Of a stretch of 64,000 nucleotides of DNA, positions 45,950 to 55,294 are shown piece by piece (position 1 is the stretch's first letter; every line of letters begins with the position of its first letter). Both the position numbers and the translations under genes were made by a program. Under the pieces are notes generated by a model. That model did not search any database and was not told the DNA's origin. It saw only the letters and a list, made by a program, of their open reading frames with translations. Origin of the DNA: Clostridium_AT radicumherbarum (GTDB lineage Bacteria; Bacillota; Clostridia; Clostridiales; Clostridiaceae); contig NZ_JBJHZY010000003.1 in assembly GCF_045310525.1 (NCBI RefSeq), positions 124,001 through 188,000 of the forward strand. Reading direction: 5' to 3'.

Positions 45950-46000
45950 TTAAGGAATAAATGATTAAGACTTTACTCAAAGTGATACGATTAAAACTAC

Positions 46001-46095
46001 GTATAACAAAATACCCCCGTTCGCATTGCACATTTGCCAGCCTAAAATAAGATTTATCTAAGGCTGGCAAACGTCGGGAGTACGAGACGTTATGT
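46001..46095 (+). repeat. attC29 (compact, single-arm)
   Basis: TACGTATAAC fits start GTTATACGTA. One arm, TTTGCCAGCCTAAAATA/TATCTAAGGCTGGCAAA, as in attC10. Confidence 0.88.
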
Positions 46096-46197
46096 GAAAT
46101 TTTAGACCTAAGGTAGTTTCGAATACGAATAAGGATATGTCGCGATGGTAAATTATTATGCATTAGCTAATATCTAAATATAGTGGGGGGAATAGTA

Positions 46198-46668
46198 ATG
46201 GAATTGACAGCACACAAACTTTCAGAAGGGCAGGCAAAGGAGATTTCATATTGGAAATATACTGGAGAGTATTCAATATACAATCTACCTTCGTGGGATA
46301 AAATGGTTCAAGAAAATTATTCCATGACTAATACCATTAAAAGAGAAAGATACACAGGCTATACAAATGAGGATGGAGAATTAGTTGGGTTTGTAAACTT
46401 ATTAGATGAAGGAGATACCGTATTCTTTGGAATTGGTATAAAGCCTAACTTTTGTGGTAAGGGAATAGGGAAAATAATAACGAAGATGGCTCTAATTGAA
46501 GGTCAAAAGAAATTTCCTAATAAGCCTGTTGTATTAGAGGTTAGAACTTGGAACAAAAGGGCTGTGAATTGTTATAAATCTCAAGGATTTGAAATTGTTA
46601 AAACAAAACAACAACAAACAAAAATTGGATTTGGCGAGTTTTATGTAATGAAATATAACTTAAAATAA
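46198..46668 (+). CDS. GNAT acetyltransferase, cassette 30 gene 1
   Basis: 156 aa. Acetyl-CoA loop KPNFCGKGIGKIITKMAL, preceded by FFGIGI and followed by NKRAVNCYKSQGFEIV. ATG eight bases after GGGGGGA. Relatives act on small molecules or protein termini. Confidence 0.83.
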   Translation: MELTAHKLSEGQAKEISYWKYTGEYSIYNLPSWDKMVQENYSMTNTIKRERYTGYTNEDGELVGFVNLLDEGDTVFFGIGIKPNFCGKGIGKIITKMALIEGQKKFPNKPVVLEVRTWNKRAVNCYKSQGFEIVKTKQQQTKIGFGEFYVMKYNLK

Positions 46669-46747
46669 TTTTACTGCTGGAAATTCTTTTCTTGCGACGC
46701 AAGAGTTATCTATTGTGAAGTATTTAAATTCAAAGTGAGGTGTTTAT

Positions 46748-46960
46748 ATGAAAGGCTGGACTGCAGATATAGTAAATAACCCAAATGATGATTATAATCT
46801 TATGATTGAAATACTGTATAATGAAGTTGATGTAGCTGTAATCTATAAATGTGAAGATGAATTGATTTTGAAATATTATGCTAATAAAGACGATTTAGTT
46901 ATTCCTGTTGATTACCTGATTAAATTGCTTGAAGATGCAAAAGTACGACTTGAAGTTTAA
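46748..46960 (+). CDS. Small hypothetical protein, cassette 30 gene 2
   Basis: 70 aa, acidic, ATG six bases after GTGAGGTG. No motif recognised. A short TTGCGACGCAA hairpin followed by GTTATC, upstream of the gene, might be a worn attC junction. Confidence 0.55.
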   Translation: MKGWTADIVNNPNDDYNLMIEILYNEVDVAVIYKCEDELILKYYANKDDLVIPVDYLIKLLEDAKVRLEV

Positions 46961-47030
46961 TATATTTAAGTAATTTAATTCTCTATAGTAAATTATGCTG
47001 AGCCAAAGTTGATATAAAGGAGCGTTTAAC

Positions 47031-47333
47031 TTGAAAGTCTATAAAAAATGGAAATTTAGTGATGCAGAAAATACAGCAGTTTTTACGACAAGACAGGTTG
47101 TTAATGAAAGTGTGCCAATACTATATGTTTCTCACGATGAAGACGATGGCGCTTGGCAGTTCCACCATGGTAGTAATGTCAGCATTGAAGATGCTATAAT
47201 TGTCTCATTAGAAATGATGGTAAGTTTAGATGATACATTAAACCAATTGTTTGACCTTCCTTTAGGATGGATTGCTACAAGAAAAAGTATCAATGATTTT
47301 TGGAATAAAAGAGAAAGTAGATTTGAATTTTAG
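47031..47333 (+). CDS. Small conserved protein with HDEDDGAWQF motif, cassette 30 gene 3
   Basis: 100 aa; TTG start after AAGGAG. I recall a widespread small family sharing PILYVSHDEDDGAWQFHHG and LPLGWIATR, of unknown function and often found near immunity-like genes. Name not certain. Confidence 0.6.
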   Translation: MKVYKKWKFSDAENTAVFTTRQVVNESVPILYVSHDEDDGAWQFHHGSNVSIEDAIIVSLEMMVSLDDTLNQLFDLPLGWIATRKSINDFWNKRESRFEF

Positions 47334-47420
47334 TACGCAATATCCTTATATTACCAAAAGCATAATATGATATCTATGGGGCAAACCTACGCATACAGAT
47401 AGTAAAAGCTCTAAAACATC

Positions 47421-47616
47421 ACATAACAGAATTTAGCCGTCCGCCTTGGTAGGTGGATTTTTTTATATAGATATGTGTAAATTTATGGTTTATAATCTAT
47501 ATAAAGGTTAAAGACAGGTGGCTTACCAAGGCACATTCCTTCACCGGCGCAAGCGCAGCCAAGGGGTATTCCTCTGGGGTCCGGTTCAGGAATGTCGACG
47601 ACACGAAACGTTATAT
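47421..47616 (+). repeat. attC30 (long class)
   Basis: TCACATAAC fits the start of cassette 30. CCGCC..GGTGG-T6 and TATAAT present. Inner stem weakened (TAGCCG versus CGACGA). Confidence 0.85.
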
Positions 47617-47733
47617 GACATTTTAAATCTAAATAAGCTTAAGTCTACGCATCACATTTATTTCTGTTATATAATAAAGAGTTGCCCTTGTAAAGGATTT
47701 AAAAATTATAATTTGCATACATGGAGGATAGAT

Positions 47734-47937
47734 ATGGACCAAAAATATACCTTAGAAGATATGCTGCAATATGCAGCGTTTTATCATATAAAGGAAATGC
47801 TACTCTGTATGGATGGCTTATCTTATAGTGACAAAAGAATGGTAAAGATAATTAATTCACATGGTGGACTTGATAAGTATTATGAAGATTTGAAAGCAAG
47901 GTACATTAAATTTCAAGAACTGAAGATAAGTATATAA
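47734..47937 (+). CDS. Small hypothetical protein, cassette 31 gene 1
   Basis: 67 aa, ATG after ATGGAGG. The open frame extends upstream into attC30 but that part is attC sequence. Helical, with paired His/Met residues; function unknown. Confidence 0.55.
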   Translation: MDQKYTLEDMLQYAAFYHIKEMLLCMDGLSYSDKRMVKIINSHGGLDKYYEDLKARYIKFQELKISI

Positions 47938-48017
47938 TAATTTATATATTTAATTCGAAATCTTCTTATTTTGCGAAGTTAAACAATTTATGAGTACTCA
48001 TTAGAAAGGTGAGCAAT

Positions 48018-48362
48018 ATGAGCAGAGGATTGCAAGCTGTTTATAAGTTGATATGTATGGAAAATGGCAAAGCTATTTATGCATATTCTGGAGATAATTT
48101 TAGTTATCCATTTGATGAAAAACAAGCACGCTCGTATGATGGGCAAATCGAAATTATGTTTTCAGCATTTGATAATGTTGAGAATAATATTGATGCTCCA
48201 GACTTGGTTAAAACAGGAGTAGTAAATATAATAAAGGAATGTTATTATGCTGAAAAAAATATTTATGGAATAGATATTTTAGCCTTAATGACAGTCAGGA
48301 GTATATTAAGAAAACATAAAGAAACTCTGCAGATTCCAAAGGAAGGACATTGGATTGTATAA
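48018..48362 (+). CDS. Hypothetical protein, cassette 31 gene 2
   Basis: 114 aa; ATG after AAAGGTGA. Soluble, mixed helix and strand (IYAYSGDNFSYPFDEKQARS). Family not recognised. Follows the previous gene by 80 bases with no attC between. Confidence 0.55.
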   Translation: MSRGLQAVYKLICMENGKAIYAYSGDNFSYPFDEKQARSYDGQIEIMFSAFDNVENNIDAPDLVKTGVVNIIKECYYAEKNIYGIDILALMTVRSILRKHKETLQIPKEGHWIV

Positions 48363-48509
48363 TTTAAATATCTTTTAGAATCATAAAATGTTTCCTAAGA
48401 AAAAGTATAGATTGAATAATGCTCAATATTTCTATATCGGAAATTACATGGAAAGAAACACACATTGAGAAATATCCTCGCACATAGACAGGAAAAGATT
48501 TAAAACATT

Positions 48510-48623
48510 ATATAACAAAAAATTTCCGTTCAGCTTGGTTTGAAAAGACAGCCAAGCTATACCTGCGAGGCTAAGAAAAGAGCTTCCTGAGCTTCTCGGC
48601 GTCGTGAATTAGAAACGTTATAC
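48510..48623 (+). repeat. attC31
   Basis: Left core ATATAAC fits the start of cassette 31 over seven bases. Arm AGCTTGG/CCAAGCT; second arm GCGAGGCTAAGAAAAGAGC with GCTTCTCGGC. Confidence 0.83.
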
Positions 48624-48744
48624 GTAATTTTAGTTAAACAGAGTGACAGATTAACAGTTTTTGGATTTGGTTTTATTGGGACATAATTATAGGAAAAGAC
48701 GTGGTAAGTAGTATTTATTTGATCATATAATTGGGGGATATAAA

Positions 48745-49536
48745 ATGAGGATATTGGTAATCAATGGCAGTCCACATAAAGGCAATACATGGCGGTTAAC
48801 CGAGAAAGTAAAAGAACAAATACAAGATCTTGATAATACAGTAGAATTTGAAGAGATACATTTAAGCGAATGGAATATTCCACTTTGCACAGGTTGTAGC
48901 CTGTGCTTTAGGAAAGGACATATTTTTTGTCCTCATAATCAATATATGCAGCCCATTATGGATAAAATTGAAAGATGTGATGGAGTAATTTTTGCTGTTT
49001 CCTGTTTTCAAGGTGCCATCCCCGCCATTGCGAAAAATCTTACCGACCATTTAGCATTTTTGCTTCATCGCCCAAGATACTTTGATAAAAAGGCTTTAAT
49101 TATTTCAACTACAGGTGGTGTTTCTGCAAATAGTGTTACTCAATCTCTTGCCAATACACTACCAGGATGGGGATTCAATAAATGCTATCAATTACCCATT
49201 ATTGCATTGAGCTGGAATGACTATAAACCATCGGAAAAACACATAAAAAAGGCTTATAAAATTTCGAAGGCATTTTATATAGATTTAAAGTCAAGAAAAC
49301 TTCACTCTCCAAAAATTGGAGTTTTAATTCCTTTCAACTTATTTCAAGCCATGTGTGAGGAATATGCACCTGGAACAGAATTCGAAACACAAGACGGAGT
49401 TTTTTGGAAACAGTATGTCGGTATGAGATATGCTTCAGGAATTCCTTTACCAATACATAAAAAAGTGATTGGAAAATTAATCTATCGAATTGGGAAATAT
49501 CTTTCACCAAAGATGATTGTTACATATAAAAAATGA
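48745..49536 (+). CDS. NAD(P)H-dependent FMN reductase / flavodoxin-fold protein, cassette 32
   Basis: 263 aa. N-terminal INGSPHKGNTWRLTEKV is the FMN phosphate loop of the flavodoxin-like reductases, and CTGCSLCFRKGHIFC is the cysteine cluster of iron-sulfur flavoproteins. Reduces small substrates or transfers electrons; substrate unknown. ATG after TTGGGGGA. Confidence 0.85.
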   Translation: MRILVINGSPHKGNTWRLTEKVKEQIQDLDNTVEFEEIHLSEWNIPLCTGCSLCFRKGHIFCPHNQYMQPIMDKIERCDGVIFAVSCFQGAIPAIAKNLTDHLAFLLHRPRYFDKKALIISTTGGVSANSVTQSLANTLPGWGFNKCYQLPIIALSWNDYKPSEKHIKKAYKISKAFYIDLKSRKLHSPKIGVLIPFNLFQAMCEEYAPGTEFETQDGVFWKQYVGMRYASGIPLPIHKKVIGKLIYRIGKYLSPKMIVTYKK

Positions 49537-49637
49537 ATATTATCTGTTAATGAGTTGTTTAGGTATATTCTTTAATACAAAATTAATTTAAAGATAGCTA
49601 GAGTAGACTCAGCTCAAAGTTTAGTAATTAAAACTAC

Positions 49638-49750
49638 GTATAACAATGCACTCAAGTTCGCTTTGGCTTGGGAAAACAGCCAAAGCACATTCCTTCACCA
49701 AGCCAAGTCTGGCTAAGGTTCAGGAACGTCTTGAATGCGAGACGTAATAT
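49638..49750 (+). repeat. attC32 (mutated right core)
   Basis: TACGTATAAC fits the start of cassette 32. The right core reads GTAATAT instead of GTTATAT; the left core at the end of cassette 33 still predicts the original T, so the change came after insertion. Confidence 0.83.
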
Positions 49751-49861
49751 GTAATTTTGTATAAATAGAGTAATACCTCAAAGTTTTTTAATATATTTTT
49801 TCATAGGTACTTTTATAATATTCCGAACGAGAGCAATTTAAATAATTAAGGGGGTTAACTA

Positions 49862-50515
49862 ATGGGGTTTGAAGTTGAAAATATGGATGTTCATTTCAAT
49901 AAATGTGCTCCAGATTATGACAGACATTTCTATGAAGATCTTGGTATGTGTGAGTTCTATGACGAAATAGAAAAACAGATTAGTGCATGTGGAAAACCAA
50001 AAAATATTTTGGTCCTTGGATGTGGAACGGGTTTAGAAATAGAAAGAATTAAACATCCCTCTACAGTTACAGCAATTGATATTTCGCCTGGGATGTTGCA
50101 AGAGTTAAAGCAAAAGGAATTGTATCCGAATGTAACTTTAACTACTATTTGCAATTCTTATTTTGATGTTCAGTTTGAAGAAAATCATTTTGAATTGGTG
50201 CTTTCCACATATTCATTTCATCATTTTAATACAAAACAAAAGGCACAACTTTATAGAAAAATATTCAATTGTTTAAAAGTAAACGCTTGTTTTATAAACG
50301 GTGATACTGTTTGCAAAGACAAAGAAACTGAAATTTACTTACTAAATAATGCGGAAGAGTTATATCAAAAACAACAAGTTCCTTTTGGAAGTATTCATAT
50401 TGATGTTCCACTTGCTTTAGATACTGAACTTACTCTACTTTCTGATACAGGGTTTAATAGTATATCAGTAGAAAGAAGATGGAATAAGGCTGCATTAATT
50501 AAATCAGTAAAATAA
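49862..50515 (+). CDS. SAM-dependent methyltransferase, cassette 33
   Basis: 217 aa, class I. Motif I ILVLGCGTGLEIERI, acidic strand 2 AIDISPGML, motif IV region LVLSTYSFHHF. Acceptor unknown. ATG after AAGGGGG. Confidence 0.88.
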   Translation: MGFEVENMDVHFNKCAPDYDRHFYEDLGMCEFYDEIEKQISACGKPKNILVLGCGTGLEIERIKHPSTVTAIDISPGMLQELKQKELYPNVTLTTICNSYFDVQFEENHFELVLSTYSFHHFNTKQKAQLYRKIFNCLKVNACFINGDTVCKDKETEIYLLNNAEELYQKQQVPFGSIHIDVPLALDTELTLLSDTGFNSISVERRWNKAALIKSVK

Positions 50516-50641
50516 TAGATACTAGTTATTAACATATAAGCAAATTTTATGGGTATCTCAAGTGATAACTCTCTTATGTTACGCAACTTGTTTAAAGACC
50601 ATCAAAGCTAGCTTTATTTATAATGAAGTGACTAAAACTAC

Positions 50642-50815
50642 ATATAACAATATGCTGCCTTCCGCCTTGACTGGTGGATTTTTTTATATAGTGTTGTGTA
50701 AATTAATGGTTTATAATCAATATATAGGTTAAATGTGTAAGGACGCCAAGGCACATTCCTTTACTAAGCACGTCGCGCTAAGGTTAAGGAACGTCGGCAA
50801 TACGAGACGTTATCT
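50642..50815 (+). repeat. attC33 (long class)
   Basis: Left core TACATATAAC. Terminator-like CCGCC/GGTGG-T7 with loop TTGACT, then TATAAT. Second arm shortened (CCTTTACTAAGCACG). Confidence 0.85.
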
Positions 50816-50929
50816 GAAATTTTAGATCTAATGTAGTTCTACTTTCGCATTTAAAAGTTTTATTTTTTAACAAGAGAAGATATAAACCACAACAGTAGGA
50901 ATATAAGTATTATTGCAGAGGTGGTAATA

Positions 50930-51730
50930 ATGATTAAGACAGGTATTGGTTACTGGTTTGGATACAAGATAGAGAATAAGGAAAGATTTAAGTTAATAAA
51001 AGAAGCTGGTTTCGATAATGTATTTCTATGGTGGGGAGATGAATTTGTTGATTATGATGGCAATAAAAATCTCTTACCAGAAATGGCGAGGGCTGTAGGG
51101 CTGAAAGTTGAGAATGTACATGCTCCGTTCGATAATACTAACCGTATTTGGACAGAGAGTGTAAATGCTGAAGATATTGTTAAGAGATATACTCAATGTA
51201 TTATAGATTGCTCTCAACACAATATTCCTACAGTAGTAATACACCTTACTAATGGAGATACACCTCCACCACAGACTTTACTCGGATTAGATAGAATTAA
51301 ATACCTTGTTGAATTAGCAGAACAAAAGGGCGTAAATATAGCCCTGGAAAATTTGAGAAGACCTGAATATCTTCAATTTGTATTTTCCAATATTCAATCT
51401 AACAGACTTGGATTTTGCTATGATAGTGGACATGAAAACTGTTACTCCAAAGGAACAGATTTGTTAAGCACATATGGCAGTAAACTTATGGCTTTACATT
51501 TGCATGATAATGATGAAACTGCTGATCAACATAGAATTCCAGGCGAGGGTACAATAAACTGGGACTCTATTGTACAGAAAATCAAATCAATAAGGTATCA
51601 AGGGCCTATTTCACTCGAAGTAACTAATGAGCTTTCTAAGCAATATTCTGCAATTCCAGCACAGGAATTTTTAATGACGGCAAATAAAAAATTATTAAGC
51701 TATTTTTATGAAGAGAGCATTATTTATTAA
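50930..51730 (+). CDS. Sugar phosphate isomerase/epimerase (AP endonuclease family 2 fold), cassette 34
   Basis: 266 aa TIM barrel. Metal ligands are suggested by ENVHAPFD, VVIHLTNG, IALENLRR, CYDSGHEN, ALHLHDND and the final SLEVTNE. Interconverts sugars or related compounds. ATG after AGAGGTGG. Confidence 0.88.
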   Translation: MIKTGIGYWFGYKIENKERFKLIKEAGFDNVFLWWGDEFVDYDGNKNLLPEMARAVGLKVENVHAPFDNTNRIWTESVNAEDIVKRYTQCIIDCSQHNIPTVVIHLTNGDTPPPQTLLGLDRIKYLVELAEQKGVNIALENLRRPEYLQFVFSNIQSNRLGFCYDSGHENCYSKGTDLLSTYGSKLMALHLHDNDETADQHRIPGEGTINWDSIVQKIKSIRYQGPISLEVTNELSKQYSAIPAQEFLMTANKKLLSYFYEESIIY

Positions 51731-51805
51731 CTGTAAATCAAATGGAAGAAAATTAGGTGGTTGGGTTACCCTTACGAATTGAGATATTCAAAGACCTAAA
51801 ACATC

Positions 51806-51915
51806 AGATAACAAAATACTTCAGTTAGCTTGGCATAAAGAGGCTGCAAAGCACAACTGCGCCCCTAAGCGACGTCGCGCTAAGTGTCTCGCGTCTTGAA
51901 CACGAGACGTTATTC
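51806..51915 (+). repeat. attC34
   Basis: TCAGATAAC fits start GTTATCTGA. First arm GCTTGGCA/TGCAAAGC imperfect; inner stem weak. Confidence 0.82.
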
Positions 51916-51962
51916 GACAAAACAGATAAACGTAAGTGTAGAAATAAAGGAGGGGATATAGA

Positions 51963-53135
51963 ATGAAAATTGGAAGAACAGTTAGACTATTAACAGATAA
52001 TAAGAGAAAAGAATTATTAAATGATGCAGATGAAAAAAGGAAAATTATAATAAGTATATTTTATAAAATTGACGAGAATTTGAGTGAAACTAAACAAGCA
52101 TATTATATGGATATATTCCATCCGCGTCAGGAAGAATTCATTCAAAGGTTTGCAGGGAAGAAGAATTTAGCTGGTCAAAAAGTATGTGAAGAATACCTAA
52201 AGTATATAAATATAAATACATTTAATAATGTCCCAATTATTAAGAATGATATATTATATCCTATTATCATTTATTCACCAGGATTGGGTATGGATAGGGA
52301 TTCTTTAATTTATAATATAGAAAAACTAGTAAGTGAAGGTTATATTGTTATTACATTAGGACATATATATGATGCCGATTTCACTATTTTGCCTGATGGA
52401 GGAATTATTGAACAAGCTAATCATATTGCTAATTCTACTTTTGAAGAAAAAGAACAATTAATTAACATAAGAAAGGAAGATGTTTTATTTCTTCTAGATG
52501 AATTAAGAATATTAAATAGTAAAGATGAATTAATAAAGGAAAAACTAGATTTAAATAAGATTGGAATATTGGGACATTCCTTAGGTGGAGCGGCAATATT
52601 TAAAGCAGCTTTAGAAGATACAAGAATTAAAGCGGTTGTAATGCTTGATGGTAGCCTTCAGTATTTTAATTTAACGAAAGATATATTAGAAGGCAAAAGA
52701 TTAAATATTCCTTTTCTAAATTTTAGAAGAGGTACCATAGACTATGAGGAAGAAATGAAAAAGGCCATAGAATTCAATGCAGAAAAAATGAATGGCGAGG
52801 AATTTAAGAAAAGAATTGTTATGCGTCATCAAACTCTATTAGGACAAATAAAAGGACAAAAGGAACTTTATGAATATTTAGAAGGATATAAGTCATTTAT
52901 TAAGCTGAAGAATTCAGAACATCTTACCTTTACAGATTGGCCTGTTATATATAACCAAGAAATGGAGAATGATATATTGCCTATTAAAGAAGCACATGAA
53001 ATTATTAGTGAAATTACTGTTAGTTTTTATAATGAATTTTTATGTGGGGTAGAAGGAGATTATAGAAACTTTATTAATAGTAATAGATGTCCACAGATTT
53101 GTATAATAAGTAATGATGGTGAATCCATTAAGTAG
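51963..53135 (+). CDS. Alpha/beta hydrolase (PAF-acetylhydrolase-like), cassette 35
   Basis: 390 aa. Strand and oxyanion region PIIIYSPGLGMDRDS, nucleophile elbow GILGHSLGGAAIF (Ser), Asp in VVMLDGS and His in SEHLTFTDW, the layout of PAF-acetylhydrolase and related esterases. No signal peptide. ATG after AAAGGAGGGG. Confidence 0.85.
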   Translation: MKIGRTVRLLTDNKRKELLNDADEKRKIIISIFYKIDENLSETKQAYYMDIFHPRQEEFIQRFAGKKNLAGQKVCEEYLKYININTFNNVPIIKNDILYPIIIYSPGLGMDRDSLIYNIEKLVSEGYIVITLGHIYDADFTILPDGGIIEQANHIANSTFEEKEQLINIRKEDVLFLLDELRILNSKDELIKEKLDLNKIGILGHSLGGAAIFKAALEDTRIKAVVMLDGSLQYFNLTKDILEGKRLNIPFLNFRRGTIDYEEEMKKAIEFNAEKMNGEEFKKRIVMRHQTLLGQIKGQKELYEYLEGYKSFIKLKNSEHLTFTDWPVIYNQEMENDILPIKEAHEIISEITVSFYNEFLCGVEGDYRNFINSNRCPQICIISNDGESIK

Positions 53136-53148
53136 AAAAGGTTTCATC

Positions 53149-53180
53149 GTATAACAAGGCACTCAAGTTCGCTTTGTTAT
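53149..53180 (+). repeat. attC35, left part only
   Basis: Core TATAAC followed by GGCACTCAAGTTCGCTTTG, then the sequence changes directly into the ribosome binding site of the next gene. No right core. Confidence 0.7.
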
Positions 53181-53200
53181 ACCAGGAAGGAGAAAATAAA

Positions 53201-53650
53201 ATGAATAAAAATTATATTTACATACAAAAGGCCCAAGAGGAAGAATATGATGACCTCCGAAAGATTTTTTTAAAAACTAGACAAGAAAATTTCAATTGGA
53301 TAGAATATGATAGCATAAAATTAGAGGATTTTGATAGTAGTACAGAAGGAGAATTAATATTAACAGCAAAAATAAACAATGAGATTGCTGGATTTGTTTC
53401 AATTTGGGAAGAAGATAAATTTATTCACAATTTATTTGTTTTGTCAAATTTTAAAAGGTGTGGAGTAGGAAAAGCATTGATAAATCAATCTGTAAAAGTA
53501 ATCGGATTACCATTAACATTGAAATGCGTTAAGGCAAATGAAAATGCTTTGAAATTTTATTTATCTCAAGGATGGACAATCAATGAGGAGGTTATAGAAA
53601 AGGAACCTTATTATTTATTGAAATATGAGGGTATAAATACATCATTATAA
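53201..53650 (+). CDS. GNAT acetyltransferase
   Basis: 149 aa; ATG nine bases after AAGGAG. Acetyl-CoA loop SNFKRCGVGKALINQSVK, preceded by FIHNLFVL and followed by NENALKFYLSQGWTI. Fused to cassette 35 by loss of most of an attC. Confidence 0.83.
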   Translation: MNKNYIYIQKAQEEEYDDLRKIFLKTRQENFNWIEYDSIKLEDFDSSTEGELILTAKINNEIAGFVSIWEEDKFIHNLFVLSNFKRCGVGKALINQSVKVIGLPLTLKCVKANENALKFYLSQGWTINEEVIEKEPYYLLKYEGINTSL

Positions 53651-53699
53651 AAATAATCATGACTAGTGGTTGTTTTTGATTTCTGTGGAGGTACTTAAT

Positions 53700-54002
53700 T
53701 TGGATAAAGTTTTAATAATAATTGCAGGAATGCCTGGGACAGGAAAAACCAGGTTTGCCAATTATCTGTCCCATAAATTACAAAAATCTTTAATATGTAA
53801 AGATAAACTAAAAGAGATTATTTGGGATAAGTTGCATTATGATGCATGGGAAACTCAAAAGTACGGCGGTTTTGAATTTTTTAAGAAAGTAACTCAACTT
53901 TGCAGAGATTTTGATTATGGAGACTGTATAATAACTGTCGATACAACTGATTTTTCTAAAGTTTCATATAATGATATATTTGCAAAAATAATTAATTCTT
54001 AA
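53700..54002 (+). CDS. P-loop ATPase/kinase, probably truncated
   Basis: 100 aa beginning with Walker A IIAGMPGTGKTRFAN, of the adenylate- or zeta-toxin-like small kinase type. The family is normally 150-190 aa; this one stops after an early Asp motif (TVDTTDF) so the lid and C-terminal half are missing. TTG after GGAGGT. Confidence 0.7.
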   Translation: MDKVLIIIAGMPGTGKTRFANYLSHKLQKSLICKDKLKEIIWDKLHYDAWETQKYGGFEFFKKVTQLCRDFDYGDCIITVDTTDFSKVSYNDIFAKIINS

Positions 54003-54065
54003 TAAGCATAAGAAATTAAGTTAGCTGCATTAATAATACAATGTGAATAAAAAGGTGAGGTAAAA

Positions 54066-54587
54066 ATGTTAAAAAGATGTATTATGATATTTCCTAAATT
54101 CAATAATGGACAGATAATTGATAAAATTAGAGAGCAATATGACCCTCTTGCCAATCATGTAAGACCACATATAACTCTTGTATTTCCTTTTGACAGTGAC
54201 ATAAAAACTACTGAATTAAAAGAACATATATCAGCTGTATTATCAGATATAACTCCGTTCGAAATTTTTCTTAATGGTATAACACCAACAAATAATTTTG
54301 GGAAATATATATTTCTTAATATTCAAAAGGGTTGTGAAGAAATTATTGAAATACATAAAAGATTATATACAGGTATTTTAGAAAACTATTTTCCAGACTG
54401 GCTAAAGGGTAAAACGTTTCTACCACATATGACTATTGGAAATTTTGATAATGAAGAAAAGTTTCAAATTGCAATTAAAGATACAAGAAATATTACTGAT
54501 TCTTTTAAAACTATTGTCAATGAAATAAGCGTAGAAATTATTGATGAAAATGAAGATTCCATCATTGAAATTAATATTCCTTTTTAA
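54066..54587 (+). CDS. 2H phosphoesterase (2'-5' RNA ligase-like), second copy
   Basis: 173 aa with HITL and HMTI motifs, differing from the cassette 24 protein at a few positions only. DNA similarity begins about 40 bases upstream and continues about 30 bases past the stop, so a larger piece was copied and then the attC was lost. Confidence 0.87.
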   Translation: MLKRCIMIFPKFNNGQIIDKIREQYDPLANHVRPHITLVFPFDSDIKTTELKEHISAVLSDITPFEIFLNGITPTNNFGKYIFLNIQKGCEEIIEIHKRLYTGILENYFPDWLKGKTFLPHMTIGNFDNEEKFQIAIKDTRNITDSFKTIVNEISVEIIDENEDSIIEINIPF

Positions 54588-54634
54588 TAAATATTTTTAT
54601 TTATAATTTATCAAAATAAAGGAGATAAAAAATC

Positions 54635-55255
54635 GTGGTAAGCATTGTAGAAGGAATGCCGACACTAATAGAAGCTAGAGATTTGTTAAAAGAGGCGGGC
54701 AGGTTAAATCCGGGACCATGGGTTGATCATTCTCTATATGCAGGTATGGCAGCGAAATTAATAGCACAGAATTGCAGTGAATTAAATGAAGACACTGATT
54801 TAATTCTTGGTATGCTTCATGATATAGGAAGAAGAGTTGGTGTAACAGGTATGAGGCATAGTATAGATGGTTATAATTTTGCAATCAAAAAAGGTTTTTA
54901 TCGCGTAGCAAAAGTGTGTATTACACATTCATTTGACTGTAAAGACATTAAAACTGCATTTGGAAAGTGGGATTGCTCTCAAGAAGAATATAACTTCGTT
55001 AAGAAGTACATAGAAACTGTAGAATATGATGATTATGATAGGCTTATCCAATTATGTGATGCACTTGCATTTATCGATGGGTATTGTCTTATTGAGAAAA
55101 GAATGGTTGAGGCTGTAATAAGACATGGAATGAATGAACATACAATACAAAAATGGAAAGCCACACTAGAAACTAAAAAGTATTTTGAACAAAAGATAGG
55201 AAAATCAATCTATACTTTATTACCAGGAGTAATTGAAAATACATTCGATATATAA
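54635..55255 (+). CDS. HD-domain hydrolase, cassette 36
   Basis: 206 aa. Metal-binding HD motif in GMLHDIGRRVG with earlier His in VDHSLYAG and later HSFDCKD and Asp in LCDALAF. Phosphohydrolase, substrate unknown. GTG after AAAGGAG. Confidence 0.83.
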   Translation: MVSIVEGMPTLIEARDLLKEAGRLNPGPWVDHSLYAGMAAKLIAQNCSELNEDTDLILGMLHDIGRRVGVTGMRHSIDGYNFAIKKGFYRVAKVCITHSFDCKDIKTAFGKWDCSQEEYNFVKKYIETVEYDDYDRLIQLCDALAFIDGYCLIEKRMVEAVIRHGMNEHTIQKWKATLETKKYFEQKIGKSIYTLLPGVIENTFDI

Positions 55256-55294
55256 ATCGTAATATATTAACATTCACATGAGAGTTGAGGCGTC

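Noticed and set aside
47518..47733. N-terminal extension of the cassette 31 protein
   Set aside because: This part is translated attC30; a strong GGAGG-ATG start lies at 47734.
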